Origin: Persicaria tinctoria
Lineage: Eukaryota > Streptophyta > Magnoliopsida > Caryophyllales > Polygonaceae
Length of the DNA stretch: 64,000 nucleotides
Assembly (NCBI GenBank): GCA_037127255.1
Contig: JBANSL010000014.1
Location: forward strand, 1,242,501 to 1,306,500
Direction: 5' to 3'
In this document: positions 8,098 through 18,481 of the stretch, piece after piece
How the letters are laid out: each line of letters starts with the position of its first letter
How positions within the stretch are numbered: the first letter of the stretch is position 1
Position numbers and translations under genes: made by a program
The notes under the pieces: generated by a model
The model's input: the letters and a program-made list of their open reading frames with translations, nothing else
The model's database searches: none
What the model was told of the DNA's origin: nothing

Positions 8098-8775
8098 ATG
8101 GCTTTGATGAATTCAAAATCCCTTCTTCTCCTAACGCTTGCAATTGCAGCAATCACAATCGGATGCACGTCGGCGACGCGATTAGGGCAAACGACGAGCC
8201 TCTCGACGACATCAATCGCCAACTCATCGAAAACCGAGGAACCGGACGTCGTACCCGAATGGTTCGAGGACTGCGTCCTTTACTGGGTCAACATCGACGG
8301 TCGGCACTTTGGCGAGGTGCTCATCGACCGCAAACCCTTCACTTGGTTTTGCGGGCTGAACCGAAGCTGCGAGTACCGAGACGAACGGGTTGACCGGTGT
8401 TGGCACTTCGACAAGGACGCCCTAGTCTACACCGCGTACGCCCTAGCCTACACCAACGGCGACTTCTCACCGCTATTGCTTCGAGCCCTAAAGAACCTCG
8501 TCGCAAAACGACACATAAAGCCGTTCTCTCACTTCGAGGTGACCTCTCGGATTTACGAGATCGGGCGTAGGCCCAGGGACCCGCTAAAGCCGAAGAGCTC
8601 GATGTATCGGCATTATTATCTCGAGTTCAAGGAAGGAATGAAACCGGGCTGTACGGACGATCTCCCACCGTGCGACGATTACAGTTGCGACCAGAATTCG
8701 TTGCAGTATTGGTGCCACTTCTTTCGTGTCCAAGAAGCCGGTCATCAGCGACGCTTATCCACCTCCACCGTATAG
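8098..8775 (+). CDS. Small secreted cysteine-rich protein, family unrecognised
   Basis: The gene encodes 225 residues in one exon. The start is the first ATG after a TATA box at 8036. Residues 1-26 form a classic signal peptide: a basic-flanked hydrophobic core LLLLTLAIAAITI, then a CTSA-type cleavage region. The mature part has eight cysteines (EDC, WFC, SCE, RCW, GCT, PCD, SCD, YWC), an even number consistent with disulfides, and clusters of aromatic residues. A central helix-like segment (ALAYTNGDFSPLLLRALKNL) is followed by strands HFEVTSRIYEIG and YYLEFKEG. That arrangement weakly recalls the plant cystatin-like fold, but no QVVAG loop is present, so I do not assign it. A broken paralogue lies at 30009-30680. 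Likely an apoplastic or vacuolar protein of unknown role. Confidence 0.75.
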   Translation: MALMNSKSLLLLTLAIAAITIGCTSATRLGQTTSLSTTSIANSSKTEEPDVVPEWFEDCVLYWVNIDGRHFGEVLIDRKPFTWFCGLNRSCEYRDERVDRCWHFDKDALVYTAYALAYTNGDFSPLLLRALKNLVAKRHIKPFSHFEVTSRIYEIGRRPRDPLKPKSSMYRHYYLEFKEGMKPGCTDDLPPCDDYSCDQNSLQYWCHFFRVQEAGHQRRLSTSTV

Positions 8776-9053
8776 ATATTTCTTTCAAATCGAGGAACAA
8801 AGTAGAACTTTAGTCAAAAATCCCAAAAATATTAGGACTTTAGCCAAAAATCCAAAGTATTTTGGAGAATAGCCAAAAATCACTATTCACTTTTCTACAA
8901 TCATAAACTTTGCCCCATAAAAACCAAAAAATTATAAAAATAAACCCAACTTTTTGTTAAGATTAAATTATATCCTTAGTTTGTATTATTATCTTTCTTA
9001 TTTCCGCTTTAATAATATTTAGTATTGTCTTAAGACTGTGTGATCCTGCAATT

Positions 9054-9067
9054 TGGTATCAGAGCCA
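9054..9067 (+). promoter_or_regulatory. Met-tRNA primer binding site of the endogenous caulimovirid
   Basis: TGGTATCAGAGCCA matches the sequence complementary to the 3' end of plant initiator Met-tRNA, the primer of minus-strand synthesis in Caulimoviridae. It lies just upstream of the first viral reading frame. The same word at 24252 serves the copia element. Confidence 0.85.
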
Positions 9068-9100
9068 AGTTAATTAAAAATAATCTGTGTTTATCTATAA

Positions 9101-9547
9101 GACAATCTGGAGGTGTCTACTAATTGCCCCCATAAGACTTATCCTCATGCTTTACATTTAGATGTAAACGATAAGCATTTTGGAGCAATTTTAAATGCCA
9201 TTTCAGACCAACTTATAGATCTAAAACTCGAAGTTAAAAAATTAGAACAATTATATATTGAGATTAGCAGTAAAATATTTAAGACTGTAAAAGAGACAGG
9301 AGAAGTACATCACTCAACAAATCTAAAAGCCATCAACGAAATTAGTCATCAGATAAGCCTAACATCAGGTGGTGAGATTAAGAAAGGAGATCCTTTTAAA
9401 TATAGTTATCCATTTAAAAAATCCAAAAAGAAGTTTTCTACTAAATTAGATAATATAAAGAACAAGGAAACAGTAGAAGAAGACCAAGACGAAAATCTTA
9501 AAAATGAATCACCATCCACTTCGACAAACAAGGAGATTCAGCACTAA
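9101..9547 (+). pseudogene. Caulimovirid ORF 1-like, no ATG, coiled-coil protein
   Basis: The frame opens after a TAA at 9098-9100 and stays open to 9547 (about 148 codons). No in-frame ATG is visible; the first possible near-cognate start is GTG at 9113. The protein has a heptad-like stretch (ISDQLIDLKLEVKKLEQLYI) and a Lys-rich C-terminus. Position, size and coiled coil resemble the small ORF 1 or virion-associated proteins of several caulimovirid genera, some of which start at non-AUG codons. Its tail overlaps the next frame by 44 bases. Whether the missing ATG is original or a decay mutation cannot be told from one copy. Confidence 0.5.
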
Positions 9548-11042
9548 GTTGGATGACCCAAAATGGAAGATGAAAATACAAAAACAAAAAGCCATTGAAA
9601 CCAACTTTATGAACCAAGAGGTCATGAGCGATGACGAGTCTGAAAAGAATTCGGATGAAGAAGTTGTGTATCAACAAATGGGATTAATTAACCTAAAAGA
9701 TATGGAAAACATTCCCATATCTAGTGTCCAAAGAAGGTTAAATGAAATTTTAAGACAAAGAAGGCTGAAGGAGAATGAACCTGTAGAACAAAATGAAGCT
9801 AGAAGACATTATAGAAGATATGAACATGGTTCAACTAGTAATTACAGACCTAGGTTAAAACCTAGAGAATTTCTGGAGAAGAAGGAAAGATTTGGAGTAA
9901 GCATTATGCCAGACCATAGACCAAATCAAAAAGAAATTAATCTAGAACCCATAAGTGAAACTGGCTATAAATTAAACTTAGATGGTGTAAGGAATAGGCG
10001 TGAAATCATAGAGTTCTGGAAGAAAAGTATGATGAGCGTATTAAACATGAATGTAGGTTGGAACTCTTCCCAATTCCTTAATTACATAGAGCATAGTTTC
10101 TATGGATGTATTGCCGATTGGTATGGAGCTATTGGTGATGACCCAAAACAAGAGCTTAGAAATTTAGCAAACCCAGTGACGATGTTCACATTAATATGTG
10201 AATTAATAGAAGATGAATTCATTGGAGAAAAGGAGGATGAAGATAAGGAAGCCTTAAAATGGCAAAGAACTTTAAACAATCTTGAAATCTGTAACATGAA
10301 ATATGTCGATAATTATATAACAGAATTCGAGAAGTATTACTATAAGATAGGGGAAAACAGCACTAATCTACAAATGTTCTTTGATAAACTTCCTGCCCCA
10401 ATTAATGAACAAATAAGTGAAGAGTATCGAGAGTTAATTAAAACTGGAGATAAAGATACTCTTGGTAACAGAATTTCCTATGTTAGGAAATGGGTCGAGA
10501 AAAAATGTCGAGATGTAAGAAGCACCCAAAGAATGAAAAAACAATTCTTAACTTGTTGGGAGACGCCAACAGAATGGGGATGTAACAATAGAGATTACCA
10601 AGGAAAAAGAAACTATAAGAGAAAAAGTTTCAATAAACAAAGAGGTGAAAAATATTACAAGAAGTATTATAAAAAACCATTCTCTAAAAACAGAAGGTTT
10701 TTTCAAAAAGCATCGTTCTGTCCTGAGAAAAAGAAAAACTGCAAGTGTTGGGCATGCGGAGAATCAGGTCATTATGCTAATGAATGCAAAAACAAGAAGA
10801 ACAATAGATTAGCAGAAGCCCTAGGTAGTTTGGATTACATCGAACTATCTGAAGATGAAGCAGTAGATCTAGCCCTAAGAAATAATAAAGGGATAGTAGA
10901 AATAATAGAAGAAAAGTTTGAAGAAGAAATAGAATCTGAAAATGAGTCAATAGAAGGTGAAGAGATTAATGAAATGATGGAAGGAGAATCTCCTAGTGAG
11001 TTCTCTGATGAATATGAAATGACTACTTTAGCTCAACTTTAG
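9504..11042 (+). pseudogene. Caulimovirid capsid-type region with CCHC zinc knuckle
   Basis: The frame has 512 codons from the ATG at 9504 to a TAG at 11040-11042. The N-terminus is acidic and charged. The middle (about residues 170-340) is helix-rich, as in retroviral-type capsid cores. A basic Lys/Arg/Tyr-rich segment precedes the zinc knuckle CWACGESGHYANEC at about residues 415-428 (C-x2-C-x4-H-x4-C), followed by a very acidic tail. This is the layout of the Caulimoviridae coat protein. The reading frame after the TAG continues open and in phase into the next ORF at 11082, so the stop looks like a point mutation or a read-through boundary within a longer polyprotein. Confidence 0.75.
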
Positions 11043-11081
11043 CAAGCTGAAACCTCTATTGATGAGGAACAAGTTGAAGAA

Positions 11082-12383
11082 ATGACGAGATCAGGGGTTG
11101 ATTTCCCGATCATCGCTAAAGAACAGTTTGTTAAAAAATCGTTATTCTCTAAATATGCTAAATATGTTTGCGAAGAAATGTCTGGAGACGTAACTGTCAA
11201 GAACAATGAAAATCAAGCAACTGAAGTAAACTTAATCAATTGGGCAAACATTCAGAAACATAACAAAGATAAAAAATTTAAATATATTTTCATATGTGGC
11301 ATCCAAGTAATTATAACTCCATTACAAGACTATGGAAAAGATGTGCAATGCATTAATTTTGTTTGCGACATTAGGCATAAAAAGTTTAGTGATCAATGCA
11401 TCAGTGGTATAGTCTGTAACTTGAGTCAAGGAGCAGTCTCTTGGATCTGTAGACCTAACTATTATGTTAGTCTAGAAGATCATTATGCATCTAAGTTCTT
11501 AGCCATAAAATTGTTAACAGAAGGCATTAGTATGCATAAGGGAACTTGTCCTTTACAATTAAAGTGGAAGGTAGTATATAAACTTGAGAATACTACAAAT
11601 CCTCCACAAAAGTGCCATGTAGTAGAAGCTGAGAAACACGAGGTGGTAGGTCCAAGCAAAGAAGTTGTACCTGTTAAGTTAAAACCTGATCAGATAAAAC
11701 TTAAGACTATTTGGATAAACGCATTTGAAAATTCTACGGGTACTAGCAGTAATAAAGTTTTAACCATAGATGAAGAAGGTAGAATCCATACGAATGCTAA
11801 ACCACCAGTCAGTCTCTCTAGATGTCCAAGTTTATCCAGGAACACTAGTTTTAGGATCAATCCTAATCTTAGTATTGCTCAAAGGAATCAGGGAGCTACT
11901 ACAAGCAGAAAAGACAAATCGTTTGTGGTAGATGAAGATATAGTAAGCATGATAGCAGCATTGAACAAGAGGTTAGAAAATAAAATTATAAAAGAACCAC
12001 CTAGACATAGTATAGACTTAGGTTCTAGACAATTTAGGGAATCGATAACATCAATTCCTCCAATAGTTCAAAAGGTTAGAGAAAATCAAGAAGGATCATC
12101 TAGTTCCGAACAGAAAGGAAAAATAATAGGATACCAAACTAAAACCTTTAGTGAACCTATCTATGAAAATGATCCAAGGGCTAAAGATTTAAAAGAATCT
12201 CTAACAGATTCTTTATTTGATGAAGAGTTAGGAATGAGAATGGAAGTAATAGACCTCAGACATCTCTATGGAGATAATATGAGAGTAGAAGAAAGCTTTG
12301 AACATGTCAGTAGAGAATCACTGAAGAAAAATTATAGGATTACCAACCCTAATAGCATTTATATCCCGATAAATATTTGCTTA
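11082..12383 (+). pseudogene. Caulimovirid movement-protein-like region, cut by a MITE
   Basis: The segment around residues 50-180 has the strand-rich pattern of the 30K-type viral movement protein: WANIQKHNKDKKFKYIFICG, then IVCNLSQGAVSWICRPNYYV, then DHYASKFLAIKLL. The C-terminal half is a charged, low-complexity spacer. The frame is in phase with the preceding capsid-type frame. At 12381-12383 a TTA target site begins a 461-bp MITE, so the last codons before the apparent stop at 12407 are MITE sequence. The viral frame resumes at 12845. Confidence 0.65.
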
Positions 12384-12844
12384 GAGCAAGCCCAACAGGT
12401 TTTGTAAAAATTCTCTAAAATAGAGATCAAAATATCAAAATCTCTAAAAAAATTACACGCAAAGTCCAACAGCTTCTCTATTATACAGATTTCTACATTA
12501 ATTATATAATATAATAAATACAAATTTCTTCCCTATCTCCCAAATCAATTCATGACTTCTCTCCTCTCTCTCCCCAAACAATTAATGTTTCACACTCTCT
12601 CTCCCAAAAATGGTGGATCCTACCAAAAAAGAGATGGTGGAGCATTAAATTTTTCCCTCTATCTCCCAAAGCAATTAAAGTTTAGAGTGAATTTGTTTTG
12701 CTACAAATATAGAGAAAAATGTAATCTCTCTCCAAATTTCTCTATTTTGCAGATGGATATACAAAAGCTGTTGGGGCAAAAAGTACTCATTTTTCTCCAA
12801 ATTTTCCACTTTTCTCTATTTTAGAGATGCTGTTGGGGTTGCTC
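12384..12844. mobile_element. MITE (3-bp TTA duplication) inside the endogenous virus
   Basis: The left end GAGCAAGCCCAACAGG and right end CTGTTGGGGTTGCTC are inverted repeats, extended by TCTCTAAAATAGAG on both sides. TTA flanks the element at 12381-12383 and 12845-12847. The insert is 461 bp. It is not viral: it lacks viral reading frames and carries the CT-rich interior common in such plant MITEs. The 3-bp TTA site points to PIF/Harbinger. Insertion occurred at a codon boundary of the viral polyprotein frame. Confidence 0.85.
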
Positions 12845-14761
12845 TTAGAAGGGTTCAATAAATATGAGTTATGTGCCTTTGTAGACACTGGATGTTCAGT
12901 ATGCTTTGGAAAGAAGGCATTATTTCCTGAGTTTATTTGGCAAAAGTCTCGTAGACCAATCCAAGTTAGAATAGCTGATGATAGTATCATGGTTCATTCA
13001 GAATTAGCTTCTGATGTACCTATCATGATAGGAGGAGTCCAATGTGTAATTCCTACACTCTGGGCTACAAATCAGCCATCACATGATATGTTAATTGGGA
13101 ATAATTTCCAAAGACTCCATGTCCCAGTAACTCAACACTTGGATATGATGGTCTTTAATATTCATGGAGAAGATGCTTGGGTTAAGAAGATTAAACAAGC
13201 TTATACACATCAAGCAATAGAATTTACGCGCACTAAGCGTGGTGAGGAATATATTCTTCCTACACAAAGAGAATTTGCACTCTCTATATGTGAGGTAACA
13301 TTAAAAGATAAAATCCTCAAACAACAAGAAAAAATGTGTAAGGAGTTATATTCTGAAAATCCTTTAAAATTTTGGGAAAAAGATAAATCATTTGCTACCA
13401 TAGAGCTAATAGATCCTAAAGCTGTTATTAGAGTAAAACAGATGGTTTACACTTATAAGGATCAACAAGAATTTAAAGAACAGATTGATGAACTCTTAAA
13501 GAAAGGCTTAATTCGAGAAAGTAAAAGTCCTCATTCTAGTCCTGCCTTTATGGTCAGGAATCATGCAGAAGAAAAAAGAGGAAAAGCCAGAATGGTTATC
13601 AATTACAAAAAGCTTAATGATAATACTGTTTTTGATGGATATTATATCCCTAATAAAACAGTTTTATTTAATAGAATACAGGGAGCCACTTGGTTCTCTA
13701 AAATGGATTGTAAAAGTGGTTATTGGCAGGTAAGAATGGATGAAAAAAGTATTCCACTTACTGCATTCAGTGCTCCACAAGGACACTATGAATGGGTAGT
13801 CATGCCCTTTGGTTTGAAAAATGCACCACAAATATTTCAGAGAAGAATGGACAATGTCTTTAAAGAATTTAAACATTGTTGTCTTGTCTACATTGATGAT
13901 ATCTTAATCTTCTCTAAAACTATAGAACAACATAAGCATGACTTGAAAGTTATAACTCAAAAATGTATTGACCATGGAATCATTTTAGGACAGAAAAAAT
14001 GCATTTATGCTGAACCTGAAATTGAATTCCTAGGATTAAAGATTAAAGCTGGTCAAATTATTTTGCAAGAACATATTCTAGAAAAGGTAGAAAAATTTCC
14101 TGATGAAATCAAAGATAGAAAACAACTAGAAAGATTTCTAGGTTGTCTTACTTATGCGTCTGACTTTATAAAAGAGCTAGCCAAATTGAGAAAACCTCTT
14201 CAGATAAAATTAAAGAAAGATCAAGTTTGGAGTTGGACTCAATTAGATACTAAAATAGTCAAAGAACTTAAAAGAAGATGTGAAAAACTTCCTATATTGA
14301 CTTTACCTAATGAAGATGATGAGTTAGTTCTTGAAACAGATGCCAGTGATTATCATTGGGGAGCTGTTTTAAAAATAAAGAAAGATAACAAGCTTTGCAG
14401 GTATAGCAGTGGCAGCTTCAACAAATCTGAGTATAATTACACTGTCATGGAAAAGGAGATTCTTGCAATTTATCGAGGAATCCAGAAGTTTATAATCTTC
14501 TTAGCCCCTAAACCTTTTACAGTCAGAACAGATTGTAAAGGAATATTGGGTTTCATAAATAACAATCTTGATAATATGAAAGCGCATGGGAGACTCCTGC
14601 GTTGGCAACTAGCCCTTAATCAATTTACTTTTACCATTGAACATGTGCAGGGATCCAAAAATTCTCTTGCTGACAGCTTAACAAGAGAGTTAGCTGATGG
14701 ATCAGAGAAATCAAACGCGGTGGGAAAATCCGCAATGGGTGTTCCACCCATGGGACATTAA
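12845..14761 (+). pseudogene. Caulimovirid protease / reverse transcriptase / RNase H
   Basis: Domains in order are as follows. An aspartic protease has CAFVDTGCSVCFGKK (DTG active site) near 12885. The reverse transcriptase has the palm motifs WFSKMDCKSGYWQV, MPFGLKNAPQIFQ and CLVYIDDILIF (catalytic YIDD) at about 13690-13920. RNase H has LVLETDASDYHWGAVL, the YTVMEKEILAIYRG helix, and an end at SLADSLTRE. Caulimovirids have no integrase, and none is present. The first codons of the open frame (12827-12844) are MITE sequence. The frame is otherwise uninterrupted, so the polymerase part has decayed little. It overlaps the next ORF by 65 bases in another phase. Confidence 0.85.
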
Positions 14762-15839
14762 TCTCTTAGGAGAAATAAGAGGATACCAAGGATGGGTTTC
14801 CCCTCCAAGTTTTTCTATTTCTGTTGATTTTGGAAGATTTACTGAGAATAGATTCCGTCGTGGACTCCTACAAGCGAGACACAGAGCGGTTATAAGGATG
14901 TTAACTCTAGAGATAATTATAAAAGTTCTCCAGCTACCTACTGAACTTCAGGAGGACATCTGTAGAAGATGGAAAATGAGAGACTTCGACAACTTCTACT
15001 GGATGGTAACCTTGAGAGATCACGATACTCCAGCAAATATCAGAGAATGGTGTAACCATTTCTGTGTAACCACTGGTGCAGGATTGGGAGGATTATCTTT
15101 AAACATCATGCCAGATGAAGATGCAGACTTTTTGAATTCATGGAGATATGGAATGTGCAATGGAATCCACCACAATAACAGGAGACCATGGCCAAAGAAA
15201 GAAGAAGAAAGCATCTTGTACAAGTATTTCACTAAGTTCCAGAAGGAGGTCTTCCTCAGAGCAGCAACATTCGAAAAAATACAAGACATAAGTTGTTGCC
15301 GTGTTATAAGTGCATGCATAGATGTTAGCCAGGGAAAAACCCGGCTACCACATTACCTAATCTTCCTACTAATGAGGGAAGATTATTGGTACGTGAAAGA
15401 TCCAGTAATGGAAGGAAGAATCGATGTAGTGAGGCATACTTGGGAGGCAAGAGCAAAGGGATTCTTCTACATCTACTACTACATCACAAAGTTCAGACAG
15501 ACAGATTGTGGGATATTCAAAGTCGGAAATACAACCTTCATCGTATCCCCACAACTCAATCCATTAATGCAGCAAGCCATAAACAGGACTGAATCCATCA
15601 ATCTTTACTTAGCAGAGATAGAGGCCGGTCACTTCTTAGACAAAAGAGGACACGAGAGGATGATCGATTTACTGATTGCATGGGATCGAGACTACACTGA
15701 AGGATTAATGCTTGATCTCGATCTTGACAATAATCAAGATTTAGAGTTTGATAATACTCTAGATCTAGTCCAAGACTACAATGATGATGACCTAGAAGCC
15801 AACATGGGAGACGAAGGGGTCCAGAATCTGGACAACTGA
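14697..15839 (+). pseudogene. Caulimovirid last ORF, position of transactivator/inclusion-body protein
   Basis: The frame has 380 codons, overlaps the RNase H end by 65 bases, and ends with a strongly acidic tail rich in Asp-Leu-Asp. The central part has several Trp, Cys and Tyr residues, including EWCNHFCV and FFYIYYYITKF. In cavemo- and solendo-like viruses the last ORF encodes the translational transactivator. I could not see the conserved transactivator core motif, so the name rests on position only. The frame is open throughout. Confidence 0.5.
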
Positions 15840-16000
15840 GAGCCATCATCATCCACCAAGCTCAATTATTGTACTTTATGCTTTTACTGTTTTTGCTTTT
15901 ATCACGTGTGTACTGTATGCTTTTGTTTGCTTTATCAGGCCATCATGGAGGCCATTTAATTATGTCGTTGAAGAGGTATCCTATGCCCTTCAACTTGTTC

Positions 16001-16007
16001 TATAAAT
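16001..16007 (+). promoter_or_regulatory. TATA box of the viral full-length-RNA promoter
   Basis: TATAAATAGGGC lies about 160 bases after the last viral ORF, in the place of the 35S-type promoter of Caulimoviridae. An upstream purine-rich stretch and a CCATCATGG-like palindrome (15941-15951) precede it. Whether it is active in the host is unknown. Confidence 0.7.
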
Positions 16008-16221
16008 AGGGCAACCATTTGGTGTTCAAGGGCATCGAATTCCAGAGAGAGAAAGAGAGTTTGTAAATCAGAAAGAGAAATAGAAACGTTTTGAATTTGA
16101 GTAGATTGGTGTGTCCATCACTCTAAAGTTCAAAACCTTTCAATGGATCTTCTGGTATGAGTGTTTAGTGTGTTTAAGTTTAAGTTAAGAGTGCTTGTGT
16201 GTTGTAATATTTCCCAAATTC

Positions 16222-16227
16222 AATAAA
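16222..16227 (+). terminator. Viral polyadenylation signal AATAAA
   Basis: AATAAA lies about 215 bases after the TATA box. In Caulimoviridae the signal follows the promoter closely, so that the genome-length RNA carries terminal redundancy. The sequence from here to about 16540 is leader-like and holds no ORF. Confidence 0.6.
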
Positions 16228-16690
16228 GTTTGTTTTTAAGAAAGGGAAAGCTACTTAATTGAACACTATGTTTTGAATATTTTGTTTTCTTGATTCAAAT
16301 CCCTTCACCCTCTCAAAATCAAAACCAAAAGCTAGAGACTACGGTCTGAGGTAGGAAACGAAACAGATCTGTGCTCAATCTGAACTAAGGGAGACCTGGT
16401 TGAAGGTTAGCCACCTCTAGAAAGCCGGAAGCTAAGGAACGCCGGTGGTCCAGAGTAACTACGTTCAGGTATGGGTCAAACCTCTTTAGCTTGAAAGTTT
16501 TAGTTGCAGAGCGTGGTGGGCTTAAAACCACAGAAAACTTATTATTCATAATATAGCTAGTAGATTATGGTAGTTAGTACCACCAAAAGTCATTTTATAA
16601 ACAATCAATATTAAGTTCGTAGTAATATTTTAATATCTAAGAAATTTCGGATAATATTAGTAATTTAGTATAAATAGAGATACCTTTCTA

Positions 16691-17154
16691 TAATTAAAAG
16701 GTCAAAAAGTAAGCACTTTGGCTATTTCCCTAAATAGTTTCAAAGTTTGGCTACTTCCCTAATTATTTTGAGAATTTTGTCTTTTTAGCTAATTATTTCC
16801 AAATCGAGTTTCTTGACCTATGGAATTGTACTTTTTTTTTTAAGTGTGATGAATTTTACATTATTTATTTCCTCTCTGTTTAATACGGAATACCTTAATG
16901 TTATAATGTTAAGGGTCGGAATATCTCCGATAGTCTAACTATTTAGTCTTTTCCGATATGCTAACTATTTAGTCTTTTTCAAATATTAATAAGGCAGATA
17001 ACTATCTCCTCCTGAAAAACAAAAAGTTATAAAGTTCGATCTAAAGTGTAGCACGACCCAAACCCGACTTAGGGTGTGTTTGGTAACCGTAGCTGAATGG
17101 GTAGCTGAAGCGGAATGAGTAGCTGAAGCTGAATGAGTAGTTGAAGCTTGATAA
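16691..17154. other. AT-rich spacer between endogenous virus and MULE copy 2
   Basis: No gene is seen. At 16715-16800 AGCCAAA/TTTGGCTA words occur in inverse orientation to those at 8810-8880. At 17071-17150 a TGTGTTTGGTAACCG sequence followed by GTAGCTGAA repeats (GGGTAGCTGAAGCGGAATGA) looks like a stray transposon terminus. Confidence 0.5.
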
Positions 17155-17299
17155 GTCAATTAAGTAAATGTCCATATTTAAAGGGTATTAAGAAAGTGTC
17201 CATAATTTTATTGTAATCCCAACTTTACCCTTACTATTGTAATACCCTCCTTCCCTTCTTTCTTTGGAAAATTTGGTCTGTTGTCCTAAATTCGATTGT

Positions 17300-17595
17300 T
17301 GCCCACTCGTTGCCGACTCCATTCACAGTCCTCCTTCCGGCCGACTCCATTCACAGTCCGGTCTCCCTTCTTCCTCTTTCCGCCCGGCCTCCCTTCCGTC
17401 CGACTCCATTCACAGTCCCATTCGTCGCCGCCATCTCCAGTCCCACTCGTCGCCGCTCCATCTCCATTGCCCTGCTCCATCTGCAATCCCACTCATCGCC
17501 GTCGGACCCTCCTTTTCGCTTGGATCTGCATCGAGGATTTCACTTGGATATGCGCCGCCGGACTCTCCTTTTCGCAGTCACTAGATTTCAGTTCT
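17300..17595 (+). other. CT-rich leader-like region of MULE copy 2 with splice donor
   Basis: The word CCGACTCCATTCACAGTCC recurs three times between 17322 and 17420, and the region is strongly C/T-rich. It ends in CAGTTCTAG|GTAAGTCC at 17595/17596, a strong plant splice donor. This looks like the 5' untranslated exon of the element's protease gene. A short exon (ATGGATAATCCAG before GTTAGT) at 18074-18086 could be its first coding exon. Confidence 0.35.
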
Positions 17596-18122
17596 AGGTA
17601 AGTCCCTTTCTATAGGCGCGATTCCGCCTAGCATTTGCCTGCTCTTCTTCGTTCTGAATTTGGCTTCTCTAGTGATTTAAGACCAATTTGCCTAGTATTT
17701 TTCCGCATGTTCTTTTTCGTTCTCAATGCGGCCAGCGTGAATCTGGAACCGAGCCGCCATAGGTGTCGCCAGGGGGCTAATTTCTCAGCCTCAAACCTCA
17801 TTTGTTCTCCGATTTCATATTTGAAAATTTGTCCAACAAACAAGTTTGGATTCGGATTTGGGAAAACAAACCTAGCATGTTTGGTGACAATTTGTTAAAC
17901 TTGCAAAATATGTCAATTTGTTTAATCTCCGGTGACAATTTGTTAAATGTGATCATTTTGAGATGTTAATTTTATGATTTGAGACAACAGTTGCGGATTT
18001 TTGTGTGAATACATTGATCTGATGACAATTTGTTTATGTTTTTTTAGGGTTTGTGTGTTTCTATCTACTTCAAATGGATAATCCAGGTTAGTGTTCTTAT
18101 TAATTGATGAATCTAATTCGTT

Positions 18123-18465
18123 CTTACTTTATAGGTTGTTCAATTTCAAGTGTTTATCATTGCTTGTTTGTTTTGGTGACAATTGTTTGTTTGGTGACAA
18201 TTCTTACTTTATAGGTTGTTCAATTTCAAGTGTTTATCATTGCTTGTTTGTTTTAGTGACAATTGTTTGTTTGGTGACAATTGTTACTTTATAAGTTGTT
18301 CAATTTCAAGTGTTTATCATTGTTTGTTTGTTTTGGTGACAATTGTTTGTTTTGGTGACAATTTTTTATTTGGTGACAATTCTTACTTTATAGATTGTTC
18401 AATTTCAAGTGTTTATCATTGCTTGTTTGTTTTGGTGACAGTTGTTTGTTTTGGTGACAATTCTT
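18123..18465 (+). repeat. Four tandem copies of an 80-97-bp unit
   Basis: The unit begins CTTACTTTATAGGTTGTTCA, continues CAATTTCAAGTGTTTATCATT and ends in one to three TTTGGTGACAATT words. Copies start near 18123, 18205, 18286 and 18381. The number of GGTGACAAT words differs between copies. The array sits in the position of an intron immediately before the Ulp1 exons. Confidence 0.85.
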
Positions 18466-18481
18466 TTCTCACTTGGAGCAG

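Larger units (their letters stand above)
8960..16690 (+). mobile_element. Endogenous caulimovirid (integrated pararetrovirus), one genome length, defective
   Basis: There are no LTRs. The order is a Met-tRNA primer site (9054-9067), a short first ORF, a capsid-type region with a zinc knuckle, a movement-protein-like region, an aspartic protease/RT/RNase H region, a last ORF, a TATA-containing promoter (16001) and a polyadenylation signal (16222). This is the circularly arranged plan of a Caulimoviridae genome. Capsid before movement protein resembles cavemo-/solendovirus-like lineages more than badna- or florendoviruses; that is inference only. It is disabled by an in-frame TAG (11040), by a MITE (12384-12844) and by an ORF 1 without ATG. 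The host junctions are approximate; similar AGCCAAA-type words occur outside both ends (8810-8880 and, inverted, 16700-16790). Confidence 0.8.

Noticed and set aside
8098..8775. Assignment of the secreted protein as a cystatin
   Set aside because: Secondary-structure pattern is only suggestive and the QxVxG inhibitory loop is absent.
8776..16810. Caulimovirid as an LTR retrotransposon
   Set aside because: No LTRs, no integrase, and the promoter plus polyadenylation signal follow the last ORF, as in pararetroviruses.
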